From Paramarasmius palmivorus (Eukaryota > Basidiomycota > Agaricomycetes > Agaricales > Marasmiaceae), in the NCBI GenBank assembly GCA_037176845.1, contig JAYKXP010000021.1, forward strand, positions 558,001-622,000: a DNA stretch of 64,000 nt, given 5' to 3'. Numbering within the stretch: the stretch's first letter is position 1; each line of letters begins with the position of its first letter. The position numbers and the translations under genes are program-made. The notes beneath the pieces are model-generated. The model did not search any database and had not been told where the DNA came from. It saw nothing but the letters and a program-made list of their open reading frames with translations. Shown one piece after another: positions 1-12,820 of the stretch.

Positions 1-2431
1 CTGATAAAAATTCGCGGACAGGGTTAGGTACTGGAGGCGTTCTACAGCCTAGAGAATCGAGAAGTTTGCCCAAATTTTACGGATTATCATGGAAGTCTGG
101 CTTCGGTTGGAACGTCTTCTTTCCATGTCATTTTTGAGGGAGATAGAGTACTGTAATGAGAGTCTGAGAGCGACTCCACGAGGCCTTAAGTACCCGGTTC
201 CAAGCGGTCCGGTGGATGTCGGATGTCATTGTGCCGCCGAAATGCAGTTCTCTTCTTCACTCCCACGACGCTAGGTTAACGTTCAACGTTCAACGTTCGA
301 CACTAGAGCTCTCATAATGGACTACATAATGGCTCATGTGGCTCACTCGTCTCTCAGACATTTCCACAACCTTCGTTTCGACCGCTCCTGACATTCAACT
401 CGATGATCCCGTCGACGCTTTCTGTCCAAATGACAGTTTCTCATTGATTGACGTCCCGCTGAATGCTGCACAAAGGAAAGCCCACGGTCATATTCTACTA
501 CCTAGTTACGACTCCACCTCTAGCCCGCACAAGTACCACCCGGTCATCGCAACCTAACTCTTACAGGCCGATATCTCAGCATTCACTCATTCATTCACTC
601 AAAAGGATCCTTACTCCTTGGAAACAACCTGGAAACAAACTGAAGACCACTGTAAGCTAGGGCTTACATATTCATCTGGTGCCTCATCAGATTTATCTCC
701 ATCGCTCAGAGAATGTTCGTTCACGGTATATAAATCAACAAGCATGATCACTTCTACCATTGTCTACCGTTCTGGCATAAGGAACGTCCATGTCTTCGCT
801 TTCGCCGTTATATCAAGCAAGCAAGCCGTCAAGCAATGTAGAGTCCACGGAGACTGCTCTCGCCGTAAACCCAGTCTGTCCCCGTCAAGGGGTGGTGCCA
901 TGGTCATTACCTGAATACCTCTCAAAGACGTGGAGATAACGACTCCGCCGGTTTGACGCGTTACGTCTGGTCTACTTGAACGTGCTAAGTAGCTGTTCCA
1001 GGTTCTCTGTCACAACGTCAGCCCAAGACCACCTAACTACAGCGCAAACTTTGTTTCGGGGCCGTTCTCTTCCCAGCCAAGCCTCGATGGCCTTCGCACG
1101 TCACCAAAATGTCGCCCGTCATACCCATCCGAATCCAGCGGCCTCTACCCAAAGTACTGATATCTACGCCCTGAGGTACTCAAGTAGGTCCCACAGTATC
1201 CGTCCAATTTCGACCCTACTGCACCCTTCAGTGACCCCCTAGCAACCTCTCAGACTTATCTCCACTTCACCTTGTGCTCAATGCATTAGAAACGTTACTT
1301 GTGTACCACTATGTACAATTAACAGATGATAGGATCCCTGCTTTGCCCTCATGAGAGATCACGGATGTTTTAGTGCTGTCCCCGATTCCGCCATCGGACT
1401 CGCAATGCTATCAAGAAACCGAGGTTGATCTTGTTTGAGCGTTCCCTTATCTGACACCACCAACGAGGCTTTCGCGGTAAGAACAGACGCTCCAAGGCTT
1501 CTACATAAGACAGGGTTATATCGCACTAAACAAGGCTTGGTCTCAGGTAGACTCCACCTCATCTCCAGATGCTTACCCAGAACTCAGAATCCATATACTC
1601 ACCGCGGCCGTAAGGCCACTCATGATGCATGATAATCCACGGCCAGCGCACACCTAAATCTCAGCAGGAAGACAATCAATTGATGGGAGGATTTTGTAAA
1701 CTAAGTATGTGTGCGTTTCATACGAGGATGTGCAAGAAAGTATGTAATAATGGTCTGTATGATCCAATCGCAGAAGACCAATAAAAATAAGTATGTGGGT
1801 GGATGGGTACGTACGAGAACAACAAGAAGCGCGGGAGAGTGGGAGCAATTACGACAATTGACATCAGAAACGGAGGACGGAAGCATGTTGGAAAGCATAA
1901 ACCGAACGGATGATAGAAGCCAGGGAGGTAGAGAGGTTGAGGAAGATCGGAGGTCGGAGGATATGTGCCTGTGCACTATACCGTAAATAGCAGAACAAGG
2001 GAAATCGGGTGAGGGTCTTGAGATCCCTCAGAGCATAATCGACCGAATCTACAGTTCGCATGGCATTCGTCAGAAAATCATCCACGCCAAATGGGATAAA
2101 ATCCCAAGAAAATTGAACCAAAACTCACGTTCTTGCTTACAATCGCGCTGGATGGTCACCGGAATTATTTGAATTTAAGCGATTAGGTGGTCGATGGAGA
2201 TTTGACAGCAGCAGATTTGCCAGAGGGGATGGGAAGAAATGATGGTGAAAAAAATCCATCAGAATCACATGTTGGGAAGCAACGAAAGCGAGGAATCAAA
2301 AAGAAAGAGGAAAGTGGCCCGCAGTGAGCCAGCGCTAGCAAGCGTCTTGGGATGGCTACATGTACACACAAGTTGTTGCTGAATATGTAAATAATAAATC
2401 AAGGAAATTGGTTGAGATGAAAAGTATGTTT
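1..2431. other. No gene recognised (left edge of window)
   Basis: Only short open frames occur here, on both strands and mutually overlapping. None shows a recognisable domain or a convincing chain of splice sites. The one notable element is a short tandem of the unit TTCAACG around 275-299, which is reported separately. The right part includes the 3' flank of the Galpha gene. Confidence 0.5.
271..299 (+). repeat. Short tandem of TTCAACG-type units
   Basis: Directly after CGCTAGGTT the unit AACGTTC is repeated about three times. A very similar arrangement, CGCTAGGTT followed by CAACGTTCAACGTT, occurs at 30453-30474 just after the cyclin gene. No function is evident. Confidence 0.5.
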
Positions 2432-4126
2432 CTAGATGAGCGCCGCTGTTGTGAGATTGGAACGGAGGACCATACTGCATGACAGCGGGTATCAGAGGAT
2501 TTGTCGACGCAGAAATCAAGTATGTGCACGAAGAAGAGGAAGGTAAAAGGGGAGGTGGAACAAAAGCATGCAAGAAAGAAGGAACACTCACTCTGTGAAA
2601 CAAAGCGTTAGTCATGGACATGTTACTAAGAGGAGTGTTGCCAGCATACCTTCAACAGCTGCCATCACTACTCGCAGCATGGCTGTATCCGTAGCAGTGG
2701 TTATACTTTGATGGGCGGTCAACTTGAATTGCCCAATAGGATGGGTTGCGGACATACTGTATGTAAATCTCCCGTTCTTTCGCACGTCCAGCCTTCTGTG
2801 CCAGCCTACCAAATCGCTTCTTGAAGTATTCCCGGCCAGCGCGTACATCACCTGGTTCACCATCGTAATCCTGAAGCAGGCGTTAATGACTGGCGACGGT
2901 AACAGCAATTGAAACGCATACCGGGAAGAAGTTCTTGATATCCGAATTTGGTATCTTCTTCTCGAAGAGATCATTTTTATTTAAGAATAGGATCTATGAA
3001 AAGGCACATCAGCTCGTGTAGGAGATAGGTTCGTGCAGGATACGTACTATTGATGTCTGCTTAAACCACTGAGAATGACATATCGAGTCCCATATCGTCA
3101 TCGCGTCTTGCATTTGGTTCTGTCAATGACCATGCATTTGAGCGCCGCACAACACCGATAAAGGAAAGCACTCACAGCATCCCGGTCTTCCACTAGACAC
3201 TGATCGTAACCGCTCAAGCTGACAAGGAAAAGTATACTGGTGACATCCTGGAAGCAGTGAATCCATTTTCTTCGCTCGCTCTTCTGACCGCCCACGTCAA
3301 CCATAAGCATTTCGTGTTCCTTCAAGTTGAAAGTGGTCTCGGTGATACCGATGGTCCGCGCGCGGCAGTGTATGATGTCTTGTTCCGTGGGTTGATACGT
3401 TGGGTCGAATAATCTGTCCAGCTGCGAGAAGAAGTAATAGAGGCTAGAAGAGGTGGCGCTCAACCGACGACGTAAGAAGATTGGATTTTAGGTTACGCAC
3501 TTTTCTGGCAAGGCTGCTTCGTTTCCGCGTTCCCAAGCACGCTGCACGTTCGGATCCGCCCATAGCGACTTTAGAGGCTCGTAGTACGCTATAGGGAAGG
3601 GCTCGCCGTCTCGAATGTCCCGGGCGTTTTCGATCAAGTCCAAGTGCTCCACATTCTCCTCCAGTACCTTCAACTCCATCTCTTCCATAGCGTCCAAAAC
3701 ATACTTGAGGCCGCGGGTAAGGTTGTCGAACACTAATTGCCGATACGATTCAATCTCTTGCGATGAAAACGGAAGTTTGTGGATCAAGCGCATTTGCTGG
3801 TAGATTTTCAGTCGCTGCCTCTCTCTAGACACCAGGCGTACACACCTTGAGAATCGTTGACTTTCCAGAGTCACCAGACCCCAACAGCAAAACCTGTGTC
3901 ACCATTCAGTCAGTAATGCTCGAAACCGGTGTTAGGAGTTGATTAACCTTGACTTGAGTCGCCATCTTTGCTTTTGCCTAGGAAATGATACATGATCAGC
4001 ACTGGAAGAAACAAGGAAAGAGGAGATTTGGCTCACCTCCCTAAGCTCCTTTTCTGCCTGACGATGAAGAGCTTTGTCATGCTCTGAGACCTCTACACCG
4101 CCGCCAGAAGACATACAGGCACCCAT
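2432..4126 (-). CDS. Heterotrimeric G-protein alpha subunit
   Basis: GTP-binding alpha subunit that would couple seven-helix receptors (pheromone or nutrient sensing) to cAMP or MAPK signalling at the plasma membrane. Eleven exons splice to about 362 residues, the usual family length. Visible motifs in order: MGACMSS start (Gly2 myristoylation, Cys4 palmitoylation), P-loop GSGDSGKS, RARTIGITETTF (switch I arginine and Mg threonine), DVGGQKSERRKW (switch II), LNKND (base recognition) and TTATDT before the C-terminal helix. Exons: 4037-4126, 3948-3977, 3846-3893, 3501-3796, 3176-3443, 3048-3119, 2922-2993, 2758-2870, 2650-2705, 2592 (one nucleotide) and 2432-2474. The last exon gives NLTTAALI and stop; Cys at position -4, the pertussis-toxin site of Gi classes, is absent. 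The exon at 2650-2705 uses an AAAG acceptor. I cannot tell which fungal Galpha group it belongs to. Confidence 0.93.
2592..2592 (-). other. Predicted one-nucleotide microexon of the Galpha gene
   Basis: The preceding exon ends ...GTT GAA G followed by donor GTATGC (2649). The sequence CACAG|A|GTGAGT at 2597-2586 has a full acceptor and a full donor around a single A, with an ACTAAC branch site upstream. The final exon starts after ATGCAG at 2474 with T ATG GTC. Joining G, A and T gives GAT, producing VEDMVLRSNL, which aligns to the family pattern VxDxxLxxNL. Skipping the A shifts the frame, and extending it meets an immediate TGA. Confidence 0.75.
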
Positions 4127-7004
4127 GGCGATTAATTGTCGGAAATCAGGGATAGAGATAGAGGACGAGCGTTAGAGGGAAGATGGGGGAGGTTGTATCG
4201 CAATTGAAGGAAGAAGAGAAGGTCCTTGGGTAAGCTGGGTGGACGAATCAGGTGCTGATGTGGGCAACTGAATTGAGCAAAAACTATGCCGATCAGGCTG
4301 TGCGGACCTGAAGCGGAACCCTAATAAAATATGAGGAGAAAATAGATAGAAAATGGAGAGTAAAATGAACGGAGACTGCACAGTGGTCGAGCTCGCACTG
4401 GCACGAAGGAGAGAAGGGATTCCACTTTCCCTGCATTGCCGGTGTAGGAAGATATGTCTTCACACGCTACTACGTAAACCACTTTTTTTCATTTTCTGAT
4501 CTTGTTTAGCGACTTGGCCCTGATAGAACAGTGACACAAAGGTGACTCGATAAAATGAACTCCATTCATGAATCATTCAAGGTTCCTAATATCGGTGACT
4601 TGATTACATTCACTCTCTAGCGTTCGTACGAGTACATCAACTCCCGGAATTCATTGCACGCAACAAAAAAGATGGAAATAAAGGCTCCAACATTCATTTG
4701 GAATGATTGAGAAGACCCCAAACGGCCCAGTTCATGTGCAGAGCCGTCATTCATCACTAAAGTAGAAACATAACAATGATGCGTATCAGAAACATCCGCC
4801 TAGCACACGTGGAGCGTAACCACCAAAGCTTCCTTGCCGTGGACCAATACTTATTAGCCAAAGCGTAATGGTTGTGTACAAAAAGCCAGCTTGCAACAGG
4901 CGCAACCACGAAAAAGTTTCAGAGACAAACAAGCGGCGCTACAACTGTCACTCCGCCCCATTACGGTCAGATCTCGCCTGCAAAAGTACCCGTTTTTCTA
5001 TAGAATCATACGAATCGGACAGAAGATCTGGCAAGATTCCACGGAGTGGAATAATTGAAGCTTCATTGTCCCGTATGTATCGCAAAATCGTCATGAAACG
5101 TAGCCGGAAATAATTTCGCTCGGAGGTATTGGTCACTGGCCCTGGTTGCAGGGTGCAGCCCTTACTGCGGCAGCGAGAGTTCCCTAGTAGTTGTGAGCAA
5201 AGTCCAGGATTGCCCAGTTTCCCGCTGTCCGAGAACGGGTGCATTATGGAAAGTGACGGCGCCGGGAGACCTTGGTTTGACGTTGACCATTTGGAATCGC
5301 GAGGACAAAAGTCGGCGTTTTGAAGTGAAGTGAGATGAGAATGCATCAAGGATACCCGCGTCGGTGGGAGAGGAACTCCCAGAACGATGGTAGTTCCCAT
5401 CAACGTCAAAAGGTAGCTTTGAGGGTTCTTCAGGACATTCTTGAGTGATAGATGATCGCTGAAGATATCGGACCCTGAGAAAAGTGTACCAAAGGAAAAG
5501 AGAAGCCTCGAGGGCCCATACGGCTCGCAGGCGAGATGTATAGAAAGTATTGGTGAAGAGACCCCGTTAATGCGGAAGCAATTCTGAGAAGCTTGACTTG
5601 ACCGAGAGTGACCTGAGCGGCGTGAAAGCGATAGCATTTCGGCAAAGCGCCGGAGATTCGAAGGACATGGACGTGGAACGGAGAAAGGTTCGGTGTTTGC
5701 CGAAGTAGCCGTTGGGCGCTGTGACAGTGCTTCTTTCGTCTCGCCAACACAGTCTATAAAGCCTTTTCGTGCTACAAGTGGATTTCAAACTTGACAACAA
5801 GACTACACGTTGGAAATGGTATATACCTGGGAATCATACTCTAAACCTCACTAATGTTTGAAGGAATGACCCAAATGGCATCTTCATCCAACTTTCATCA
5901 AGCGCCGAGAACTTCAGTGAACACCTGTCTTTCAAAGGACGTCCAATCAGTTATAGATATCACCAAAAACATGGCAAGGTAAGTCTCCTGTACCCTCCTA
6001 ATTGATACAACAAGTCAAGTTGCCACCAAGGTTGATTCTGACTATCTGAGTTTCATCAAAAAAAAAAACTCGATGAGCGTAAGTTCTATCTCTGGCTCCA
6101 TGGATATGCACATGCTCAGATTTTATCTCCTAGGGTTTGAATCTAAGCCACAGGTCGTGCGCCAAAGTCGTGAAGCCGAAAACCCTTCCGACTGAGCGCT
6201 GTGATCCTGCACAGGTGTATAGATACTATGTTTGACAATGGAAGTCCCCATCATTGGTCAGTGCTCTTCGGATCTTCATAGATGCTTGTTCGACTCCGTT
6301 CTAAAATCTATCCAGAACTTGAACATACAGCTCTGGGCTTTGATGAAAGTACAGCCCGGGATGAACATGAGCCGAAAGCCAGTCCGCATTGTTCGGTTTT
6401 CACTGTATTTTGCTAGAGACGATACGTATGCCAGGTATACTTTCTTTGGAGTCGTAATGAACATAATCGTTCCTCAATCAGCTTGCGCTATGCTCTTTCT
6501 GACCACTCATCAACTGTGGCGTGCTGCAGCTCTGTCACTGTCTGCGGCAATGTCATGTGGTCGGGATATGGAATCCAATTTCATTGTCGCATGCGGTCAA
6601 ATCGGTATTGCCTAATACTATCTCCGTGGACTCATTGCATGTGTGCCGTTAGGACCTCACTGTTTGGCACAGCCTGCAAAGCAAGGACTGAGCGCGGGCT
6701 TCTAACCGCTCATCACACGTATAGCAATATGTACTCAAGACCAATGAACAAGGATGCGGATCCCTTGCAGATCCCCCAGGCCAAGTCCTCATTCGGTCGT
6801 GATCATGGATGATCCGAACATAGTTCAACCGCCTCACTACCGCCTCGTTGTCAATCCAAAAATGATGTAAGTTAGGTGAATTCGGGTTAATATTTCTCAC
6901 ATGTTTCTCAGCGCCTGCTCGCGCTGAAAGTTTTTCACCTTTCTTTCGTTATCACCTCCAACTCGCTTTACTCCCCTATGTTTCATTGACACTCTTCAGG
7001 TGCA
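4127..7004. other. Intergenic region, no supported gene
   Basis: This covers the 5' flank of the Galpha gene and the upstream region of the first glutaminase. A 229-codon open frame on the minus strand (4948-5637) is the longest here, but its composition is Ser/Leu/Pro-rich with no domain, and the region also reads openly on the other strand. I see no RNA gene or repeat. Confidence 0.45.
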
Positions 7005-10000
7005 ATGAGTTTCGTGTCCACGCTCGTTCTTATCTTTCAGCTCGCCCTTATCACTGGATCCCTTGCACAGTCGTCATTCAAGCCATCGGCAGTTCCACTT
7101 GCGGTTCGCTCGCCTTACCTCAGTAGCTGGTTGAGGACAGGACAAAGCGACCAAACACCAAATGGGTGGCCCACCTTTTGGACTATGAATCGGGTACGAA
7201 TTCTTACTTTCGTGTGGTGGAATGGTTCTGACTCGCTGTACTAGACCTTAGGACTCGCTGGTCTCGTGCGAGTCGACGGGCAACCGTACATATGGATGGG
7301 TAACGTTGTGTCCTCGGCTTCCAAAGTCCAGGCAGCAACACAACGTGATCTACAAATCACTCCGACCAGAACTATCTTCATTTTGGAGGCTGGACAATTA
7401 CAACTGAACGTGACCTATTTGAGCCCCATAGAGGCGAGTCTCGAGTACCTATCATGATCATTCACATCTCATCTTCTGCTGCAGCCAGATGATCTAGCTC
7501 TCCAATCATTCCCGTTCAGCTACATCTATCTTGATGCGCGACCCCTCGATGGCCAATCTCATTCAGTCCAAGTTCACTGTGATGTCAGTGGAGGTACGTA
7601 CTCAGCGTCCCGAAACGTTCGATAAATAGGCTGTCTTGACCACGCTCTCGTAGAATGGCTATCTTCCGACGATAGCAAGTCTATCCAATGGGATACGAGC
7701 GAACACGACCAAATCACCTTTCATACAGCGACGCAACAACCGGGTCAAACTCCGCACAGTGATGGACATGACAATATGGCGGAAGACGCTACGCTGTACC
7801 TTGCAGGATTATCAGTAGGTTTACTCACATGATTGCTAAACCTTCGTCTGATTCATCTCCTCAGGGTTCAGGTGTTACTTGGCAAACTGGGAACGATACC
7901 GTTGTTCGAGATCAGTTCCTTGTAGATGGAACGCTCTTGAATACCAGGGATACAAATTTTCGGGCAATCGCAGAGTAAGCGCCAAACACATGTCGTTGTC
8001 TGGCTCTCTACTAATGTAGTCTATCCCAGCCACTGGCCTGTCTTTGGGTTGTCCTACGACCTTGGCAATGTTGCATCCAACTCTGCAACCGTAGCTTGGG
8101 CCTTAGGACTCGTCCGTGATCCGAGTATCAACTGGAATACACATTCAAACACCCAGAACTACAGGCCCTATTTTCTATCCAAGTATAGCTCAGTCAAAGA
8201 TGCAGTGAGTTCTTGAAATCTTATAATTATTGGCGCCATACTCACGCTCCGAATAGCTCTCTGCTTTCTTGTCTGACTTTTCCAACGCAAAACAGAGATC
8301 GATAGACCTAGACTACAGGATCCTTTCCGCAGCCAGGAACGTGTCGGCGAACTATGCAGATCTCGTGTCTCTCGCTTTGCGCCAAACATTTGGAGGCATC
8401 GAAACAGCCTACGCAGGCGAGAGTATTGGAATGTTCATGAAGGATATTGGGAATTCTCAGTAAGTCATCTGAGGACTTGGACCATACTCTCACCGCTCTC
8501 TAACCTCGTATTTTTGTCAGACGCATTGATCCTGTGGAGGCAATCTACGCGTCATTCCCCGCTTTCTTGTACATCAATGCGACATGGAACAAGTACTTAT
8601 TGGAGCCTCTTCTACAGTACTCAGAGTTTTCCTCTAATCGTGTCGGCTACGCGACCCCCGACCTAGGTAAGTTGTCACTAAGGTTAATCTTGAAGGGAAT
8701 GCTGTTTACCAATATTCAGGAAATAATTATCCTATTGCGGGTAATGTTCAAGTCAATGCGCTGAGACAGGTTGAAGGCAAGCGACCTCCTTTCCGGTCCT
8801 GCCCCATCACTGAACGTTTAAGCGACAGATTCTGGAAGCATGCTGATCATGGCGTGGGCTCACGCGAAATTTACCGGCGACAGATCTCTCCTGACCACAT
8901 ATGTGAGGTTCTTGACGCTCGCAATCTTCTCTGCTCACTCCAAGTCAGTACGATACACTGAAACAATGGACCGAAACGCTCATCCCGAGGACTCTTACTC
9001 CCAACGGATAGTGAGTCCAGTATTCTATCAAGTAAAGCTGACTCTCACGATTCAATAGTATGAGCGTAGACGGTCAAGATACAGCTAACTTAACCAACTT
9101 GGCCCTTAAAGGCATACTTGGGGTCCGCGCAATGGCAGAGATCAGCCACTCATTGGGGGAGGATGACGATGCTCAAAGTTATCTCGTGCGTTTTGTTGTT
9201 GATTGTGGAAATTTTTTCTGCTGATAACACTCCAAAAGGACACGGCGAGATCATACGCTCAGCAATGGAACAATCTAGCCTGGTCGTCTGATCACTTTTC
9301 GTCTTCCTACGGCCGGAGTGGGACGTGGACTATGGTCTACAATCTATACGCAGATAGGCTACTAGGCGCAAATTTTACAAGTCAAGATGTATGAACTATT
9401 TCCCCTATCCGTTGGTTTCATCTAACTTGGATTTAGGTCTATGATGCCCAGGGACGATATTATACCCAAACTGCCTTGAGCGGTGAGTATCCCACACACC
9501 GTTTGTTCATTCAGTGATAACTATGAGCAGGAGGTGAATACGGTCTCCCCTTTGATTTCAGCTCTTCTACTGCAATGTCCCGTTAGTCCAGCCCTGGCTT
9601 CTGCCATTACACAAACTAGTAGCTAATGTCCAAACGACGTAGACTGGACTTTATTTATGGCTGGAGCTCTGGCGGACCCTCCCGCACGAGATAACTTGAT
9701 ACAGATGGTTCACGATAGAACATCTGACCGGTCAAATTCAGCAATATTTCCGACTACGTACAATGTCAACGATGGCTCAATCATTTCCGGCAGTGCTAGG
9801 TCTGTCCATACGTTGATGATTCCATGCTTAGTTCTGACGGTGATATAGTCCGGCTCAAGGGGCCATGTTCGCGCTTCTCGCACCCAAGTAGGTACCTTGA
9901 ACATTCTGGTGATCATATAACTAACAAGCTCGCTAGCCTGGAGAGCAAGTTGACTGGAATCTCAACCAATTCCCCTCTAGCTTCCAGCAGTACTGGATCT

Positions 10001-10525
10001 AAAATAGGCCCAATTGTGGGAGGCGTAGTCGGAGGAGTTTTTGTCCTTATCGCAGCGCTGGCTCTGGGCTGGTATCTGCGAAGAAAGCAACGAAGAAACC
10101 CCCATTTAACGCCATTTACTGGAGGACTCTGCACAAATATGAACCCAGCCCAACCACGATTTCTGTCGAGTCCTGCTCACTTCCCTAACACCTCAACAAA
10201 CTACTCAAACCGTCAACAATCATCCTCTCATATCGGCAATGAGGGATCATCTTTCGGCAGTAGCCCACGACAACTCGACGGGATTGACCTGTCTGATATC
10301 AGACCATATAGTGGTAATGGTAATAAGTCCTCGACCACGACATCGTCTGCCTCAGCATCTTTACCATTACATTACTCGAGGTCGAATATCGACCAGCCAA
10401 GGCAGAATGTTGAGAGGGGCGCAGAAACGCATCGGCTTCGGGCGGACGTACAAAATCTTCGCCAGGAGCTTGAAGACCTCCGTGCGAGAGGGTTTTATGA
10501 ACCACCGCCATCTTACGATTTGTGA
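7005..10525 (+). CDS. GtaA-type glutaminase with C-terminal membrane anchor and PPxY tail
   Basis: Extracellular glutamine-to-glutamate hydrolase of the fungal GtaA family (DUF5127/DUF4965/DUF1793 type). Eighteen exons total 2634 nt (877 aa), and all phases agree. A signal peptide (MSFVSTLVLIFQLALITGSLAQ) precedes the family start VPLAVRSPYLSSWL. Further family blocks are GLVRVDG, PTRTIFILEAGQ, SFPFSYIYLDA, TWQTGND, ADLVSLALRQTFGG, MLIMAWAHAKFTGD, LTNLALKGILGVRAMAEIS and AWSSDHFSSSYG. After the enzyme domain come a Ser/Thr-rich linker, a membrane helix (GPIVGGVVGGVFVLIAALAL), a basic RRKQRR stop-transfer, a Ser-rich region, a heptad-like LRADVQNLRQELEDLRAR and terminal PPPSYDL. The enzyme would be held on the cell surface. 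Two introns are GC-AG (7434-7484 and 8777-8828). It is followed 210 bp later by a carboxypeptidase on the same strand and mirrors the gene at 15080-18563. Confidence 0.9.
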
Positions 10526-10735
10526 CTTCGATTGCTCGAGCTTTTTACTGTATCCGTAGCATTACTTATAGATCCTAATCCTAATATCATATCAACATTT
10601 GAAACATTTGAACATCACAGCCGCGAACTTGTCCTTTTACCACGATTTCTATCATGAACGTTAACAACCCCCATCATGGTTGCCTATCACAATTTCTGGC
10701 TCTATCGTCTCTCATCATCTTGACGGGAAATCTTC

Positions 10736-12751
10736 ATGTTTTTATCTCTACTGTTTCTCTCTACTTTCGCCGTCGCAACACAAAGCTTCCTCGGCCAACC
10801 GACTTCATATGACTCGCACCTTTTCGTGCCTCTGGAAGATCTCGATTCCCTGGGTAATTCTGTTTTCACAAGCCTAAAGCATCCCGCATTTCCGTCATAT
10901 GGTGTTAGGATAAAGAAAGTAGAGCTGTGTGACGGGGAAAGCAAGTGTGTGGTTCTCAAATACATCATTCAAACTTTCGTACTGACTACAGTAGTGCCTA
11001 TACAGGATACATTGACATAGAAGCAAGACATCTATTCTTCTATTTCTTCGAATCAAGGTCAAAACCCGCCAAAGACGACGTGATTTTATGGACAAATGGA
11101 GGTGAAAAGCTTCGCTCATTCTGAAGTTAGCATTTTCATACTTGAAAAGGACCTGGTGGATCGTCGGCTATTGGCCTCTTCGTGGAATTTGGTACGGATG
11201 CGATGTTTCAATCTATCGAATCTTATGCTAATACCAATTTTATAGGTCCCTGCAAAGTCGTGGGCCCGAACGAAACACAGTACAACTATTTGTCATGGAC
11301 CAACCACGCAAACATCATTTTTATCGACCAACCCATAGGAACTGGTTTTTCGTACGCTGATTATAGCGAAGCGGTGGTCTGTGTACTTGAACTTCACAAT
11401 GGAAATGTAGACCGACCCTTCTTACCTTCAGGATACTTCAGAAGCAGCAGCCATCGACATCGCGGCATTCCTCGCTATTTTCTTCGAACATTTCACGAAG
11501 TTCAAAGGTAACGCATTCCACTTTGCTGGGGAGTCATATGCAGTTCGTAAACCGCTTGCCATTGGTTCGCTCTCTGAATTTCGTTTGTATGACAGGGCCG
11601 AATGTTACCGATTTTTGCCTCGACAGTATTTGATCAAAATGCCCGCTTGAAGGAGATTGGGATGACGCCGATTAATCTCAGCTCTGTCATGCTTGGTGGG
11701 TGGCACGTTCAAGTTTTGAATTGGAATAGTCACTAACGAGATCGTAGGGAACGGATACACCGACATATACACTATGATCCTGTCGTACTATGACATAACC
11801 TGCACTCCAGCGTCGCTTCTGCCTGTTCTCGACATAGCGTATGTTGTAACTTGTGCGTGGTGGTCATTAGCTCATAATCAACTTAGCACCTGTGTGGAGA
11901 TCAAGAAGATAGTAGGTTGTCAGTGGCCGCTCATTGCTCTTAGTTGATAGCTGTGAGCTGTTTAGCTTCCACGATGCGAGAGGTGGATGACAGAGCAGTG
12001 CATTGACGCCTTTGACGCTATCAGTTGCAGAGCTGCGTTCTCTTACTGTCGCGAAAAGATTGGTGGCCCGTACGCTTTTAGTGGTGGGCCTGCTGCTCTT
12101 CATCCCCTCACTGAAAGCCTCATAGCGTTATAGGCATGAACCCCTACGACATCAGTAAAAATGGCTGTGACTATGACCTCTGTTATCCGGAAATCGAGTA
12201 AGACTTCACTCTTGCCAATGCATTCCGCTCATCCTGGTACTTCGTAACAGATACACAACGTCCTTCTTGAATCTTCCTTCGACCAGAAAGGCGCTTGGCA
12301 TCGACACATCGTTCACCTCCAATTTTACACCTGTCTCCATGCCAGTATACGATGCATTCGATGCGCAGATGGACCAATACAAACGCACTCCGCTACATGT
12401 CGCAGCTCTCCTTGAGCGTCGTGTACGTGTTCTCGTATACGCAGGCAACTATGACTTTATATGCAACTGGGTCGGGAACGAAAGATGGACGAAAGAGCTG
12501 GAATGGAGTGGACAAGATAAGTTTGTTCGAGAACCATTGAGGGAGTGGCTTATCGACGGTGTAAAAGCTGGTGTAACGAGGAATTTTGGAGGCTTTACGT
12601 TTGCCACGATTGAGGGGGGTGGACATATGGCAAGTCTAGTATCTTTTCACGCGAGAGCTATTCACTGACTGTGGTTGTCTAGGCTCCAATGGATCGACCG
12701 CGAGAGTCATTAGAGCTTCTAAGGAGATGGCTGTCCGGAAATGAGATTTAA
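10736..12751 (+). CDS. Secreted serine carboxypeptidase (S10 family), copy 1
   Basis: Alpha/beta-hydrolase exopeptidase that removes C-terminal residues at acid pH. Twelve exons total 1449 nt (482 aa). Signal peptide MFLSLLFLSTFAVATQS. Family signatures: SAYTGYIDIEARHLFFYFFESR, WTNGGPGGSS (oxyanion region), FIDQPIGTGFSYAD, GESYAG with the catalytic Ser (the codon run is split by an intron at 11543-11595), YAGNYDFICNWVGN with the catalytic Asp, and GGGHMAP with the catalytic His. Cysteine pairs typical of S10 are present (DITCTPAS, RCERWMTEQC). The ATG-GCT junction next to the catalytic His is a GC-AG intron (12630-12682). Exons 7 and 8 (91 and 25 nt) correspond to one 116-nt exon in the two paralogues. 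The stop lies 69 bp from the stop of the convergent paralogue. Confidence 0.92.
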
Positions 12752-12820
12752 AGCATATTTGGTGTACACAGGTTGAACAGACGGAATGTGCAATATATTC
12801 AAACCATAGCAAGCTTATCC

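Noticed and set aside
1701..1986. Two overlapping 91-codon frames on opposite strands
   Set aside because: Neither shows codon-like or domain structure; probably chance.
4948..5637. 229-codon minus-strand open frame
   Set aside because: No domain, Ser/Leu-rich composition, and overlapping open frames in other registers; length alone is not enough.
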